A DNA stretch of 64,000 nt, taken from Roseiarcus sp963761435. GTDB taxonomy: Bacteria; Pseudomonadota; Alphaproteobacteria; Rhizobiales; Beijerinckiaceae. Under the pieces are notes generated by a model. That model was given only the letters and a program-made list of their open reading frames with translations. It ran no database searches and had not been told where the DNA came from. The DNA lies in contig CAVXHJ010000011.1 in the NCBI GenBank assembly GCA_963761435.1, positions 1 to 64,000 of the forward strand, given 5' to 3'. The translations under genes were made by a program, and so were the position numbers. Positions 44,923 through 56,521 of the stretch are shown one piece after another; position 1 is the first letter of the stretch; each line of letters begins with the position of its first letter.

Positions 44923-45223
44923 GCGGACGTGGCGAAATCGGTAGACGCAACAGACTTCCAATTGGAGTGCCCACGGGGAAATTCGTGGAGCAGAACCGCT
45001 CAAAGTCGGGGAACGCTAACGGGCTCGCGCCCCAGGCCAATCCCGAGCCAAGCCCTCGATTGAGGGAAGGTGTAGAGACTGGACGGGCGGCGCCTTCGGC
45101 CGAGAGGCCATGGCGAAGGGACAGTCCAGGCCACGAACGCCGACTGGCGGCGGCGAAAGCCGAAGTGGTAAGAAAATCTGTTTCTCTCTGAGAGTGCGGG
45201 TTCGAGTCCCGCCGTCCGCACCA
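44923..45223 (+). tRNA. tRNA-Leu(UAA) interrupted by a group I intron
   Basis: The 5' exon (44923-44957) begins GCGGACGTGGCGAAATCGGT and ends at CAGACTT. The 3' exon (45173-45223) begins AAAATCTGT and ends CGTCCGCACCA. Joining them gives an 86-nt cloverleaf with a 7-bp acceptor stem (GCGGACG/CGTCCGC), an anticodon stem ACAGA/TCTGT, loop CTTAAAA (anticodon UAA), a long variable arm, a T arm GCGGG/CCCGC and encoded CCA. The interruption falls between U34 and A35 of the anticodon. A TTATAT box at 44911-44916 could be its -10. Confidence 0.93.
44958..45172 (+). ncRNA. Group I intron (IC3-like), 215 nt, inside tRNA-Leu(UAA)
   Basis: Core strings match the cyanobacterial tRNA-Leu intron as I remember it: AATCCCGAGCCAAGCC (45041-45056) and GGAAGGTGTAGAGACTGGACG (45067 on), then AGTCC. 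P1 pairs exon ACTT (44954-44957) with GAGT (44965-44968), placing a U.G wobble at the splice site. P2 is CCACG/CGTGG (44971-44975, 44984-44988), P4 TCGGG/CCCGA (45007-45011, 45043-45047), P6 CCCTC/GAGGG, P7 GACTG/CAGTC (45077-45081, 45122-45126), and P9 CGGC-GAAA-GCCG (45151-45162). The last intron base is G (45172). No ORF is present. It is self-splicing by prediction only. Confidence 0.9.
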
Positions 45224-45299
45224 AATGCCTTCTGAGATATGCTTTGCCAAGGTTGGGGGCGAGGGTCCCAATCCCTTGCCGGTCCAGTGATTTTTTGGG

Positions 45300-46632
45300 T
45301 CAGCTACTTAGGATCCGCCGGTTCCGCGCGGGCTGAACCCGCAGCGGTCAGATGATACTTCTTTCCAAGAGCAACGGGTCGAATCGCGCGCCCGACGGGT
45401 TTCGTGTCCAGTTCGATGCGGCCGTCGTGCAAGAAGCGAGTTCAGACCATGCCAGCGCGTCAGCGCGTACCTGATCGCTTCGACGAGCGTGCTCTATTCC
45501 GACAGCAACGGAGGCTGCGTCTCGAGCCAGGCGTGCAAAGCGTCGACGATTGGCTTGGAGCGACGGTGACGAGTCGCAAGCCGTTCTGCAGGCGACCAAC
45601 CCTGAGCGTCAGCTCCGACGGCATAAAGTTCGCCGATACGGTGCAGCGCCTCTACCGCCATCGGCGCGTTCGTGGCCTGCGCCACGTCGTAGAACTTGCG
45701 TCGCGTGTGGCTGCAGCATGCGGCGAGCACGACATCCCCTTTATCCGCCAACGGCTCGAACCCGGCATGCCGTCGACATGAAGAACGCCGCTGAAGCGCT
45801 CAGATGCGAGGCCGGACGTTCAGCTTTGCGGTCCGACGCATACAAATAGACCGCAGCCGGCGGCTCGGGTCCGCCCCATGCTCTTTGCTCGCGGGCGTAC
45901 ACCCAAAGCCGTCCGTCTTGGTGCGCCCTCGACCTGGATCGAGCACCGGCACGGGCGTGTCATCGGCGAACAGATGGTCCGGCGCGAACACGTTTCTGTT
46001 AAGGCGCTCATGCAACGCCTCGAGCCACCAGCAGGCTCCGCCGACCCATCCTGCCAGCGAAGAACGTGGAAGATCGATTCCGTGGCGGGCGAAGATTTGC
46101 TACTGCCGATACAAGGGCGTGTGGTCGCAATACTTGCTGACCAGCACCTGGGCGAGCAGTGCGGGCGTCGCCAGGCCGCCGGCGATCGGCCGTTCTGGCG
46201 CCGGCGCCTGCGCTAACGTCTTGGAAAGTCCGACAGGCGTATTTGGGACGAGTGGTGTGGATGACGCGCAGCTCAGCCGGAACTCTCAATGTCGAGGCGG
46301 ACCTCTTCGCGCGACAAATGGCGGGCAACGGTTTGCGACGAGAAGGCCGTTCGCCGGCTTCCATTTCGCCAGGCGGACGCTTCTCCTCCTCACGGGCGAG
46401 GTCGCTGTCGACGTCTTCGAGCGCGAGCGCAAGCTGATCGGGATCAAGGCGCTCGAACCGACGGCAAACTGCGCCACGCTGCAACGTCTTGATGATCACC
46501 ACAGGCGCTCGATCTTGCCGTCGCGATGCTCGACGGCGGCAGTCATATCGCGAATGAGATGCTGCAAAAGAGCCAGTTCGGAGGGTAAATCGTCGAGATC
46601 GAACCGCACGTCTGAATCTACCCAAATCGCCT
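45300..46632 (-). pseudogene. Decayed IS66-family transposase (tnpC) remnant
   Basis: Fragments in different frames spell an IS66 TnpC in order on the minus strand: ERLDPDQLALALEDVDSDLA, then RPKYACR, HLFADDTPVPVLDPGRGRTK, GDVVLAACCSHTRRKFYDVA, SKPIVDALHAWLE, and near 45330-45420 a piece reading DGRIELDTKPVGRAIRP. Several shifts interrupt it, so it cannot make a transposase. Confidence 0.82.
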
Positions 46633-46681
46633 GATTCGAAGAAGCAAATTCGCTGGATTCTATGCTGGTTTCCGAAGCTTT

Positions 46682-47030
46682 TCAGCCTGCCAGGGCCGGC
46701 TTCCATACCCGTTCCGGCGCGCGCCAGTCGGTGCCCTCGATCAGCATGGCGAGCTGCGCCGGCGTCAACGTGATCGAGCCGTCATAACCCGCCATCGTCG
46801 GCCAAACGAAGGTGCCCCGGTCGAGCCGCTGGGTGAACGGGCAGAGCCCGTTTCCGTCCCAGAACAGGATCTTCAGCATCGACGCCTTCTTGCCCGGAAG
46901 GCGAACAGGTTGCCCGAGAACGGGTCCTGCTTCAGCGTTTGCTGCACCAGCAAGGCGAGTCCGTCGAGGCCTTTGCGCATATCGGTGTAACCCAGCCCAG
47001 GTGCACTTTCACGCCCGCCAAGCTCCGTCG
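46682..47030 (-). pseudogene. Decayed IS66 accessory protein (tnpB) remnant
   Basis: The C-terminal part reads MLKILFWDGNGLCPFTQRLD, then RGTFVWP and ITLTPAQLAMLIEGTDWRAP, which matches IS66 TnpB. The upstream piece MRKGLDGLALLVQQTLKQDP and FSGNLFAFR is in another frame, split by an apparent lost G near 46900, and a further shift lies near 47000 before MRKG (LAGVKVHLG). It lies directly before the tnpC remnant, as in intact IS66. Two frame breaks make it non-functional. Confidence 0.8.
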
Positions 47031-47228
47031 CCGTCGCAGATGCTCGACGTCGATCTGAGCAAGCCGCGGCTTGAGCAATTTACGACCCTGTCGAGGTTCC
47101 AATCTCGCCGCCGCAGACTTCGCGGGTTCAGCGGACCTTTGAGGGCGAAACCGGAGGCGACAAGTCAAGCTTCCGTCGAGCCGGATCGTACGACGACGTC
47201 AACAAATTGCGTACTGCTGCGCGGCAAT

Positions 47229-47438
47229 TCAGCAGCCAATGTGCAACGAAAACTCGCTCCGCTTTTCGCGGCCGTCGGGGCGATACGCCTTCGGCTGCCT
47301 GTCGCCGTGGCCCTCCGACGGCATCTCCGCGCCGATCAGTTCTAGACCTTTGCCGTTGTCATCAGTCACCCTGAACCACCGCAAAGCGAATTTCTCTTTG
47401 AGCTGCTTCCAACTCACTTGGATTTGATCCCGTTTCAT
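47229..47438 (-). CDS. Divergent CsbD-like small protein
   Basis: The 69-residue frame has an AGGAG site 6 nt before its ATG. Its start, MKRDQIQVSWKQLKEKFALR, resembles the N-terminus of CsbD-family stress proteins (M-x-x-D-x-I-x-G-x-W-K-Q-x-K-G-K). The second half (after VTDDN) fits the family poorly. It is probably a diverged or decaying copy. The rest of 47445-47752 shows no gene. Confidence 0.4.
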   Translation of the reverse strand: MKRDQIQVSWKQLKEKFALRWFRVTDDNGKGLELIGAEMPSEGHGDRQPKAYRPDGREKRSEFSLHIGC

Positions 47439-47752
47439 GAACAACTCCTGCGCCGTGGCTGGCCCATTGAGCCGCCATGAATTGGGGCATGCAAGAATCG
47501 GAATCTACTCAGGCGGCCGAATCAGCCGCCCTCATGCGATCGTTTGCCCTTGGGCCCTCCTTTCCGCGTCATTTGCTCCGTGTTCGTTGCTCCCCTACTT
47601 CCCGCTGATCCAAGGGAGCTTTTCTACGGGCAAGCGAGCGCCAGCGTGCGCCGTGCCCGCCCCCGGAAGGCTCAGGATTGGCTCGCCATGCGGAAGAAAG
47701 GCACAATTCGCGCGCCGCCGAGAACTCCCATTTCGCGATCGAGCGGCGATGG

Positions 47753-50700
47753 TCAACCAAGCCGCACTTTGACTTGGTGCCGACCCCCATCATCCACGAG
47801 CGCCACGAGGAGCGGGCGTCCTAAGACCTCGGCTCCGTCTACTTCTGCGAACGCGACGCCCCGACAGACGCCGCTCGGGTTCTCGACGGAAATCGAGTAT
47901 CGCGCGGTTCGATATTTCACCGTCGCCTCGTATTTGTCCCAGGCCTTGGGAATGCAGGGATCGACAGACAGGAACGCTCCGCGGAGTCGCAGACCAAGCA
48001 AGCTCTCAACCCCCGCGCGTTGTAGCCAGCCCGCCGAGCCGGTGTACCAGGTCCAGCCCCCGCGCCCGACATGCGGCGCTGTCGAGTAGATGTCGGCGCA
48101 TACGACGTAGGGCTCAACTTTGTAGAGATAGGCATCGGCGCGGGTTCGCGAGTGGTTAATGGGGTTGAGCAACGAGAAAAGCTGCGCCGCCTTGTCGCCC
48201 TCCCCGAGCGCGGCAAACGCCATCACCGACCAGGTCGCCGCATGCGTATATTGGCCGCCGTTCTCACGAACGCCAGGCGGATAGCCCTTGATGTACCCCG
48301 GATCGTGGGTTGTCTGGTCGAACGGCGGCGCGAACAGGAGCGCCAATCCCTCCTCGCGCCGAATCAGCTGTTTATCGAGCGATGTCATCGCACGGGCGGC
48401 GCGATCGTGCGTCGCGGCGCCTGACAAGACAGCCCAGGATTGCGCGATGGAATCGATCCGGCACTCGTCACTAGCCGCGGAGCCCAGCGGCGCGCCGTCA
48501 TCGAAATAGCCCCTGAGATACCATTCGCCGTCCCAGGCCTCGAGCTCGATGGCGGCTTTCAGCGCGGTCGCGCGCGCCGTCCATGTTTCCGCGCGCTTCG
48601 TCTCGTTGCGCGCCAGCGCCAATGGCGCAAAAGCCAGGAGCGTCGCATGCAGGAACCATCCCAGCCAGACGCTCTCGCCCTCGCCCTTTTCTCCGACGCG
48701 GTTCATGCCGTCGTTCCAGTCGCCTGTGCCGATGAGCGGAAGCCCATGCCGGCCAACGGCCAGGCTTGCATCGAGCGCAACGGCGCAATGTTCGAAGAGA
48801 GTTCCGCTCTTTCGAGAAACCGTCGGCTCAAAAAAGCGATCTGTTTCGCCCGCTTCGAGTTGCGCGCCCTCGAGAAATGGAATCAATTCCTCGAGCACGA
48901 GCGTGTCGTTCGTTGTCTCAACGTATTGAGCGACCGCGTATGCCAGCCAAGCACGATCGTCGGATATTCGGGTCCGGACGCCTTGACCGGAATGAGGCAG
49001 CCACCAATGCTGCACGTCGCCCTCGGCGAACTGGCGGGCGGCCGCGCGCAGCAGGTGCTCGCGCGTCAGATCGGGCCGGCCGGCTGCCAGCGCCATGCCG
49101 TCCTGCAATTGATCCCGAAAGCCATAGGCGCCGCTGGCTTGATAGAACGCAGAGCGCGCCCAAATCCGGCATGCGAGCGTCTGGTATAGCAGCCAGCCAT
49201 TGAGCATGAGATCCATCGCGCGGTCGGGCGTCTTGACCTCGATCGCGCTCAAAGTCTCATCCCAGGCGCGCGCGATGTCTGCTTCCAAGGCGTCGAGATC
49301 GGCAGCGCGAATCGCCAGGATCTCGGCGCGCGCGTCCTCGCGCGTTGCGGCCTCTCCCAGAAAGAACACGACTTCGACCACGCTCCCCGGTTGCAATTCC
49401 AGCTTGGCGCGCATCGCGGCGCAAGGATCCAAGGCCGCGCCAACCTTGTTTGACAGCGGCGACGCGCTCGCGAGCGCAGCCGGATTCGCGAGCGTCCGGT
49501 TACGGCCTATGAACTCACGACGATCGCCCGTCCAATCGCGCTGGGCGCCCCGCATGTCCGCAAAAGCGACACGCGAACCGAAAGACGGATTCATCGGATT
49601 GCGCGCGAAGATCGCGCCTGTCGTCGCATCCGTCTCGGTTTCGACAAATGCGAGAGTGGCGGATCTCGATGCGCCGAGCACCCACTCGATATAGGCGGTC
49701 ACGCTGAGATGGCGGATCAGGTTCGATTCGTTCGTCAACCGAAGGCGCGATATCTTGATCGATCCTTCGATGGGCACGTACTGAAGAAGATTGGCGCAGA
49801 TTCCGTGGCCGGTATGCTCGAAGCGGCTATAACCCCGACCATGACGAGCCACATAGGTCGCCGAGGCCTCGCGGATGGGAAGCGCTGTCGGACTCCAGAC
49901 CTCGCCGGTTTTGTCGTCGCGCACATAGAAAGCCTCGCCCGGGGGGTCGCTGACAGGATCGTTGGACCACGGAGTGAGCTGGTTTTCGCGGCTGTTACTC
50001 GACCAAGTGTAACCGCTGCCTTCGGTCGCGGTCTGGAAGCCGAACCTAGGATTGGCGACGACGTTGATCCAGGGCGCCGGCGTCGCCTGGCCGGGCCCGA
50101 GTATCGTCACATACTCCTTGCCTCCTGCCGCAAATCCTCCCAACCCGTTGAAGAATTCCAGCTCGGGCGTGCGCAGCGCCGCGAGCCGCTCAGGGCGAGC
50201 CATAGGGGCTTCTTTGAGCGGACGCATGGGCTCAATCGGGTTCACGATGCGATCGAGTTGATCAGAAAGGCTTCCCTGCTGCGCCACAAGCACAACGCGA
50301 GCGGCGGAAACAAGCAGCGAACGCGTCTGGGCGGCGATCAGGTCCGCCCGAAGAACGAAGACCCGACCTAGTCGGGGATCGATCCCGGGAGCGGGCCGCG
50401 ACTGACTTGCGCGCACCAGCGTCTCGATCGCCACCTGAAGGTCTTGCACGTATGACGATTTGCGCTCGTTCAGAATGACGAGATCGACTGCGAGCTGCTT
50501 CATCCGCCAATATTCATGAGCTTTCAGCACTTGGCGGGCGACGCTGAGAACTCTCGATCTCGATAATTCGCAGTAGTACGATCGGCAGATCACCCGAGAT
50601 GCCCTCAGACCATAGACCCGATTGCGGACCTGAGCCGTGCCGGATGACGTCCGATGACGGCCGCAAATCACGGCCAGCGAAGATGACGTGGCTTGCGAGG

Positions 50701-53700
50701 CGTTGAAAGAGCCCAGCTTCGCCGGGGCTGACGCCAAGGTGATGGAGCTGCACCTGCGCCTGAGTCCACGCAAGCGTCGTTGCGCGCTCATAGGCCGCTG
50801 CATCTCGATGCTTGTCGATGCAATCTAAGAGCGCTGCCCGCGTCCTTGCAGCCATAGTCCAGAAGTCGACGCGAACCGTCGCTCCGGCGGCGATGCGAAC
50901 ACGACGGCGCAACGCGAAGATTGGATCGAGCACGGCTCCGATCGAATTGGTCAGCGGCCGCGCGTCCAGCATTGCGATGGGCGCGCTGACGCCGTGTCCG
51001 CGGCCGAGGAAGCGCGCCCTGTCGGTCTCGAACGCCGGCTTGCCGACCGCTTCGCCATTGGCGACGCTTAGATGCGCCGTCCAAATTTCGGGGTCCGAAG
51101 GGCTCCGCTTTCGCCGCGTCGCGAGGATCGCGCCGGATTCCGCAAGGTATTCGGTCTCGACGAACATCTTCGCAAAGGCGGGATGCGCGACATCGGCGCC
51201 CCGTGGCCCCAAAACGAGTTCGGAATATGATGTGATCTCAATGTCGCGCGCCCGACTTCCCGCGTTGGAGATGGAAACGCGTCGAACCTCCGCGTCGTCT
51301 TCGGCCGAAACAAGAACTTCAAGCGTTGTCGTCAGATTCCCGTCGCGTCGGGTGATCCTGACGCGATCCTCATTGAAATCGACGGCATACTCGTCGGGCT
51401 CAGCGCCAGTCGGCTGAAAACCTCCCGACCAAACGGCGCCGCTCAGCGTATCTCGAAGGAATATATAAGAGCCGCTGTCGTCTCGCGTGGCGTCCTCTCG
51501 CCATCGTGTGATGGCGAGGTCGCCCCAGCGGCTGTAACCGGAGCCGGCCGCGGTCATCATCACGGCATAGCTCCCGTTGGAAAGAAGATGCGTCGCCGGC
51601 GGGGATTGATGAACGGAAACAATTTTACGCCCGCCCGAGGTATCTGTGTCGATGGCGCGCGCGGCAGACTTGACCTCGGCTGCCCAAGGCCGCGTGGATG
51701 CGACCTCGCGAGGAACCCGCTCCTGCAACAATAATTCCGTTGCTCGAATGATTGGCTCGGCATGGAACCGCTCTCGCATTGCGCCGTCAAAGACCGCGTT
51801 GGCGATCGCGACGATCGTCATGCCTTGATGATGCGCCATGTAGGCGCGGACGAGAGCGAAGCGCTCGCCTTCCGGAACCCGCGTTGGGGTAAAATCTACA
51901 GCCTCGTAATACCCATACCGGCCCCGCGCGCCCATTGTCGCCAAGCGTTCAAAATTCGTGACCGCGGCCGAGGGATCGATCATGCTCGCCAGGCCGGTCG
52001 CATAGGGCGCGATGACTCTATTTTCTCCGAGCCCCCGTTTTAGTCCGAGACCGGGCACGCCGAAATTGGAATATTGATAGGTCAATTCCAGATCCCGCGC
52101 ATTGTAGGCGGATTCGGAGATCCCCCAAGGCAAGCCGAGTTTCGCTCCGTATTCGATCTGACGGCGCACGACGAGCCGATCTGTCTGTTCCAGCAAACTC
52201 CCCACGGGCGCGCGCACGACGAGCGGCGGCATGAGATATTCGAACATTGAACCCGACCAGGAGATCAGAGCCGTGCCGCGGGCAACCGGCGTAGCGGCGC
52301 GACCGAGCCGGAACCAGTGTCGGGCAGGTATGTCTCCTTTGGCGATCGCAAAGAAACTCGCCAGCCGCGCCTCCGATGCAAGAAGGTCGTAGCAATTGGG
52401 ATCTGGGGTCGATTCAGAAATGAGAAATCCGATCGAAAGCAATTGGCGCACCGGGTCGAAGAGAAAACCAAAGTCCATCGCCATCGCCATCGCGCGGAAT
52501 GCGCTTTCCAGGACGAGCAGCCTGGCCGCGTTGGATTCGCCCGCCTCGGCCAAAGACTTGTGGTCCGCGCGATGCGCCTCAATTGCGGTCAGGCTCGCCC
52601 GAGCCCAGTACAAGAGATCCGACCCGCTTCCATCGCTTCGCTCGAGTGCGATCGCGCTGCTGATGTCGACCATGATCGCCGCTTCGGCGGCGAGCTCCGA
52701 CAATTGAGTCGCGAGCGCTTCCTCTGACGGAGCTGCGATCGACAGAGTATTGGTCATCGCCGCAAGCGAATCCTCGAGTTGGCGCGGAGTCACTGTCTGA
52801 GTTCGAGGACCGAGACGCAGGTGAACCGCCTGCTCAACGGTCAGCGCATGCGTGTCGGCGATTCCGGCCCAGCGGCAGGCGGCGGCCATCGGCGATTCCC
52901 TCCATTCCTTGCACGCGTTGGCGATGGCGATGAGATGGCCGGCCAGGTTGCCGCTATCGACGGAGGATACATATTTGGGCTCGAGCGCCTTGAGATCGCG
53001 GGTGTCGTGCCAGTTGTAGAAGTGTCCGCGAAAACGCGGCATACGAGCCATTGTCGCAAGCGTCGCTTCAAGCTGGTCGAGGGTCTGGGCCGTTCCAATC
53101 CAACCGAAGTCGTGGGCGCAGACGACAGAAAGCAGATACAAGCCAATGTTGGTCGGGGAGGTTCGGTGAGCGATCTCGGATGTGGGGTCCTCTTGGAAAT
53201 TGTCGGGCGGCAACATATTGTCGTCCGCCGTCACAAATGTTTCAAAAAACCGCCAGGTGCGGCGCGCGGTTTGACGCAACGCCAGTGATTGGGCCTCCGA
53301 CATCCTCGTGATGGTCTCGACGCCCGGAGAAAAGCTGACGAAACGCGCTACAGCAGGAGAAAACAGCCAAAGCGTCACCAACGGCGTCGCAATCGACCAA
53401 CTTCCATGCCCGAAAAGGAGCGCCAGAAGCAACGCTGCCGCGGCGAGAATAAACGCTCCCGACATTTGGACGGCGAACCCCTGAAGATCGAGACGCTTCG
53501 CGGCGGCAGCCTGTGCCGCGGGAGTCCACTCGAGCAGGTGTCGGCGACTGACGAAAAGCCGCCACAGCGTCCGCGCGATCGCGTCGCCCATCAACCAGGC
53601 CTGATCCGCCAGGAACGTGACATTTAACAACGACAAGGTCGCTGCGAGACGGAAATCTCCCCCCAGCGCTCGCAAGTGGCCGGACATCGCAGCACCCGGA

Positions 53701-56342
53701 CGACGGCCCGGAATTGCAGAGATGGCGGGTATGAGACTTGGCAAAATGATGGTCGCAAGCACGAACGCCGTCCAGACGAGCGCAGATTCAAATGACAGCG
53801 TCCAGCCGATCGCCAAGGCCAAGACGCATGCAGGCGCGCTAAGCGTTCGTCGCAAATTGTCGATCATCTTCCAGCGACCGATCCGCAGCAGCTCGTCCTT
53901 GACGGTCGGCGCCCGGTCGCCCGTGCCGGCGAAACCGAAAATCCAGGGCAGGAGTTGCCAGTCTCCGCGCGCCCAACGGTGATGACGCCGAGCGCTCACA
54001 TCATACCGCGAAGGAAAATCGTCCACGACTTCGACATCAGAGGCGAAACCCGCGCGTGCGAAAGTCCCCTCGAACAAATCATGGCTCAGCAAGGTCGAGT
54101 CCGCAGCCCTGCCCGAAAGGACGATCTCGAACGCATCGAGATCGTAGATGCCTTTTCCCGCATAAGAGCCCTCGCAGAATAGGTCCTGGTAAACGTCAGA
54201 GACGGCTGCGGCATAGGGATCGATGCCGCTGGAGCTCGAAAAAACACGCTGAAACAGTGAACCTTCGCCGCCATTGGGAAGCGAGGGCGTCACCCGCGGC
54301 TGGAGGACCGCATAGCCTTCCACGATCGCGCCGCGCTCCGCGTCGAAACGCGGGCGGTTGAGCGGATGCGCCATCTTGCCAATCAGCCGCCGAACAGTGT
54401 CGCGCGGCAGCCTCGTGTCAGAGTCCAGGGTGACGACGTATCGAATGTCTGGCGGAGGCGATGACGCTGCGCCGCCGATGTCCATGAAAGTGGTGTCGGT
54501 GGCCCCGCGTAGAAGTCGGTTCAATTCATGGAGTTTGCCGCGCTTGCGCTCCCAGCCGATCCAACGCCGCTCACCCTCGTTCCAAACTCGCCGACGGTGA
54601 AGCAGGAGGAACCGCGCGCCAGTGGGCGCGGGGCCGTAGCGTCGATTGAGGCGGTCGATGCCCGCGCGTGCGACAGCGACCAATTCCGCATCGGCTTCCG
54701 CTCGATCGACGTCCGCGTCGATCCAATCCGATAGCAGAGCAAAGTGCAGATCGCCTTCTGGACTGGCAAGATGGTGGATCTCGAGCCGCTCAACCTGCTC
54801 CTCGATGTCTTCGGGCGTCGTCAGGAGCGTCGGCACAGCGACAAGCGTGCGCAACGATTCGGGTACTCCGCCCCGAAGGTCGAGGCCCGGCAACGGAACT
54901 GGGCGAACGAAAAACGTGACCCCTCGGTTGACAAGCGTCACACCCGCATCAATCGCGGAAATGGCGCCGAGAACCGCGAGCATTGCGACCTGAATCGGGC
55001 CGAGGCCCAGCCAAGCAAGCGCGGTCAGCGGAACCGCCAGAACGATCGCGGACGTGGCCACGATCGCCGCAGCGTAAGCAACAAATTTCTGTTCTGCCGT
55101 GACGCGCGCCGGCCAGCCCCGAATCCCACGAAAGCCAATCGAGGCCTCGAATTCGCGGCGTCCTCCGGCGAGCAAATGGTAACCGGGGTCACTATGCCGT
55201 AGTTGCTCCGGAGGCTCGCAAGACGGATGGGGCGCGTGCGCCGCCGCGACGGCGAGGCGCGCGATCTCGAGCTCGTCGCGGTGTGACCTCCGCGCCAGGT
55301 CTTCCACGGCGCTTCGGTAGAGGTTGCGGGTCGCAAAATCCATTTCGTGAAATGCGCACCCCGAGGCCAGGACGTCATCGACGAGACAATAGCGTTCGAA
55401 CAGGACTTGCCAGTCGACCTCGACGATCACCCTCAGGCTCGTCACGATGTTGCGGACGGTCACGTTCGCGGCCCCTTGGCTACGATGGACCTCGCGCACG
55501 GCCGAATCCGCGGTCAGGCCCTGTTTCGCTAGCTGCTCGTCGAGCCAAGCCAGCGCTGGCGTGAACTTCGGATCTTGATCGCGAAGCCGATGCACGAGTT
55601 GGACCGCGAAGGCCTCGGAAAGCGGCTGCGCGCCACGGCCCGCAAAAACGACCGACGCCGGCTCCGCGGCGCGCCCACTCACTCCGAGAAGTCGGTCGGC
55701 TAGGTTATCGGCCTCGTGCCGCGCGGTGCGGCTGAGCGTAATTTGTTGCGCGAGCCGCCTCAGATTTTCGATCAAAACAATTTGCAGCGTTATCGAGACG
55801 GCCCAGAGCTCGCCGATTGTGAGGGATTGGACCTCCTGATACGCCTTGACGTAGGAAACCAGGATGTCGGAGTCAAAGCAGCTGTCGGTATGAGCGACGA
55901 AGGCCCATGCCATCCCGAAGACACGGGGATAGCCAGCGAATGGTCCGGAGACGAGTTTTGGGAGCTGGCGATAATAGCCCGGAGGCAAATCGGTGCTGAC
56001 CTCACGGATTTGTCTTTCTACCAAGTGATAGTTGTCGATCAGCCACTCCCCCGCCGGCGTGATCGCGCGCCCGTCGTCGATAGCCTTCACGATCGATCGA
56101 TAGGCCGATAGGAGGACCACGCTATTGTCGGCAAGTCGGCCGGCCAGAGGCAGGCCCCGGGTCGCATGAGGAGCTACGGTTTGCGCAATCGCAAGACTCT
56201 TCGCATGCGACTCGAGGCGCTCCACGCTGAACAATTCCTCACGAATCGGCTGCTCGCTGTCCCATGGCGACGCCTTCCGGGAGAATCCAAGGAAACGACC
56301 CGTTGCGATTGCGGGCTTGGCCGTGAAGTCTAAGTCTGACAA
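47753..56342 (-). CDS. ndvB: Cyclic beta-1,2-glucan synthase NdvB (one apparent frameshift)
   Basis: This giant inner-membrane enzyme polymerises and cyclises UDP-glucose into periplasmic beta-1,2-glucans. It would have about 2860 residues if the break near 50552 is joined by removing one base, which links RIIEIE directly to VLSVARQVLKAHEYWRMKQL. Domains in order: N-terminal region with LIDNYHLVERQIREV, a GT84-type membrane transferase with DSD (VVTLDSDTRLPRD, about residue 640), a PF10091-like segment with GMTIVAIANAVFD, and a C-terminal GH94-like domain with GTGDWNDGMNRVG, the catalytic Asp loop, near 2540. The TTG start follows GGGAG. It is divergent from a GH144-like gene. Confidence 0.9.
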
Positions 56343-56521
56343 TGTCGGTCTCCCGCGGGATGGGCTCGGGCGGCGAGACGGATCGTCGAGTCAAGAACGA
56401 TCGGGATTCTTTCGAAAATCGTCGACTCCGCCCGCGCGCGGGTTTCTTCCCGCCGGCCGAATTCCGGAAAAGTGCTTCCCGTTGCTATCGGACGAGAATG
56501 GTATCCGTTCGTTGACTACCG

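Noticed and set aside
45300..47030. A functional IS66 element
   Set aside because: Both tnpB and tnpC are broken by several frameshifts and no inverted-repeat ends were found.
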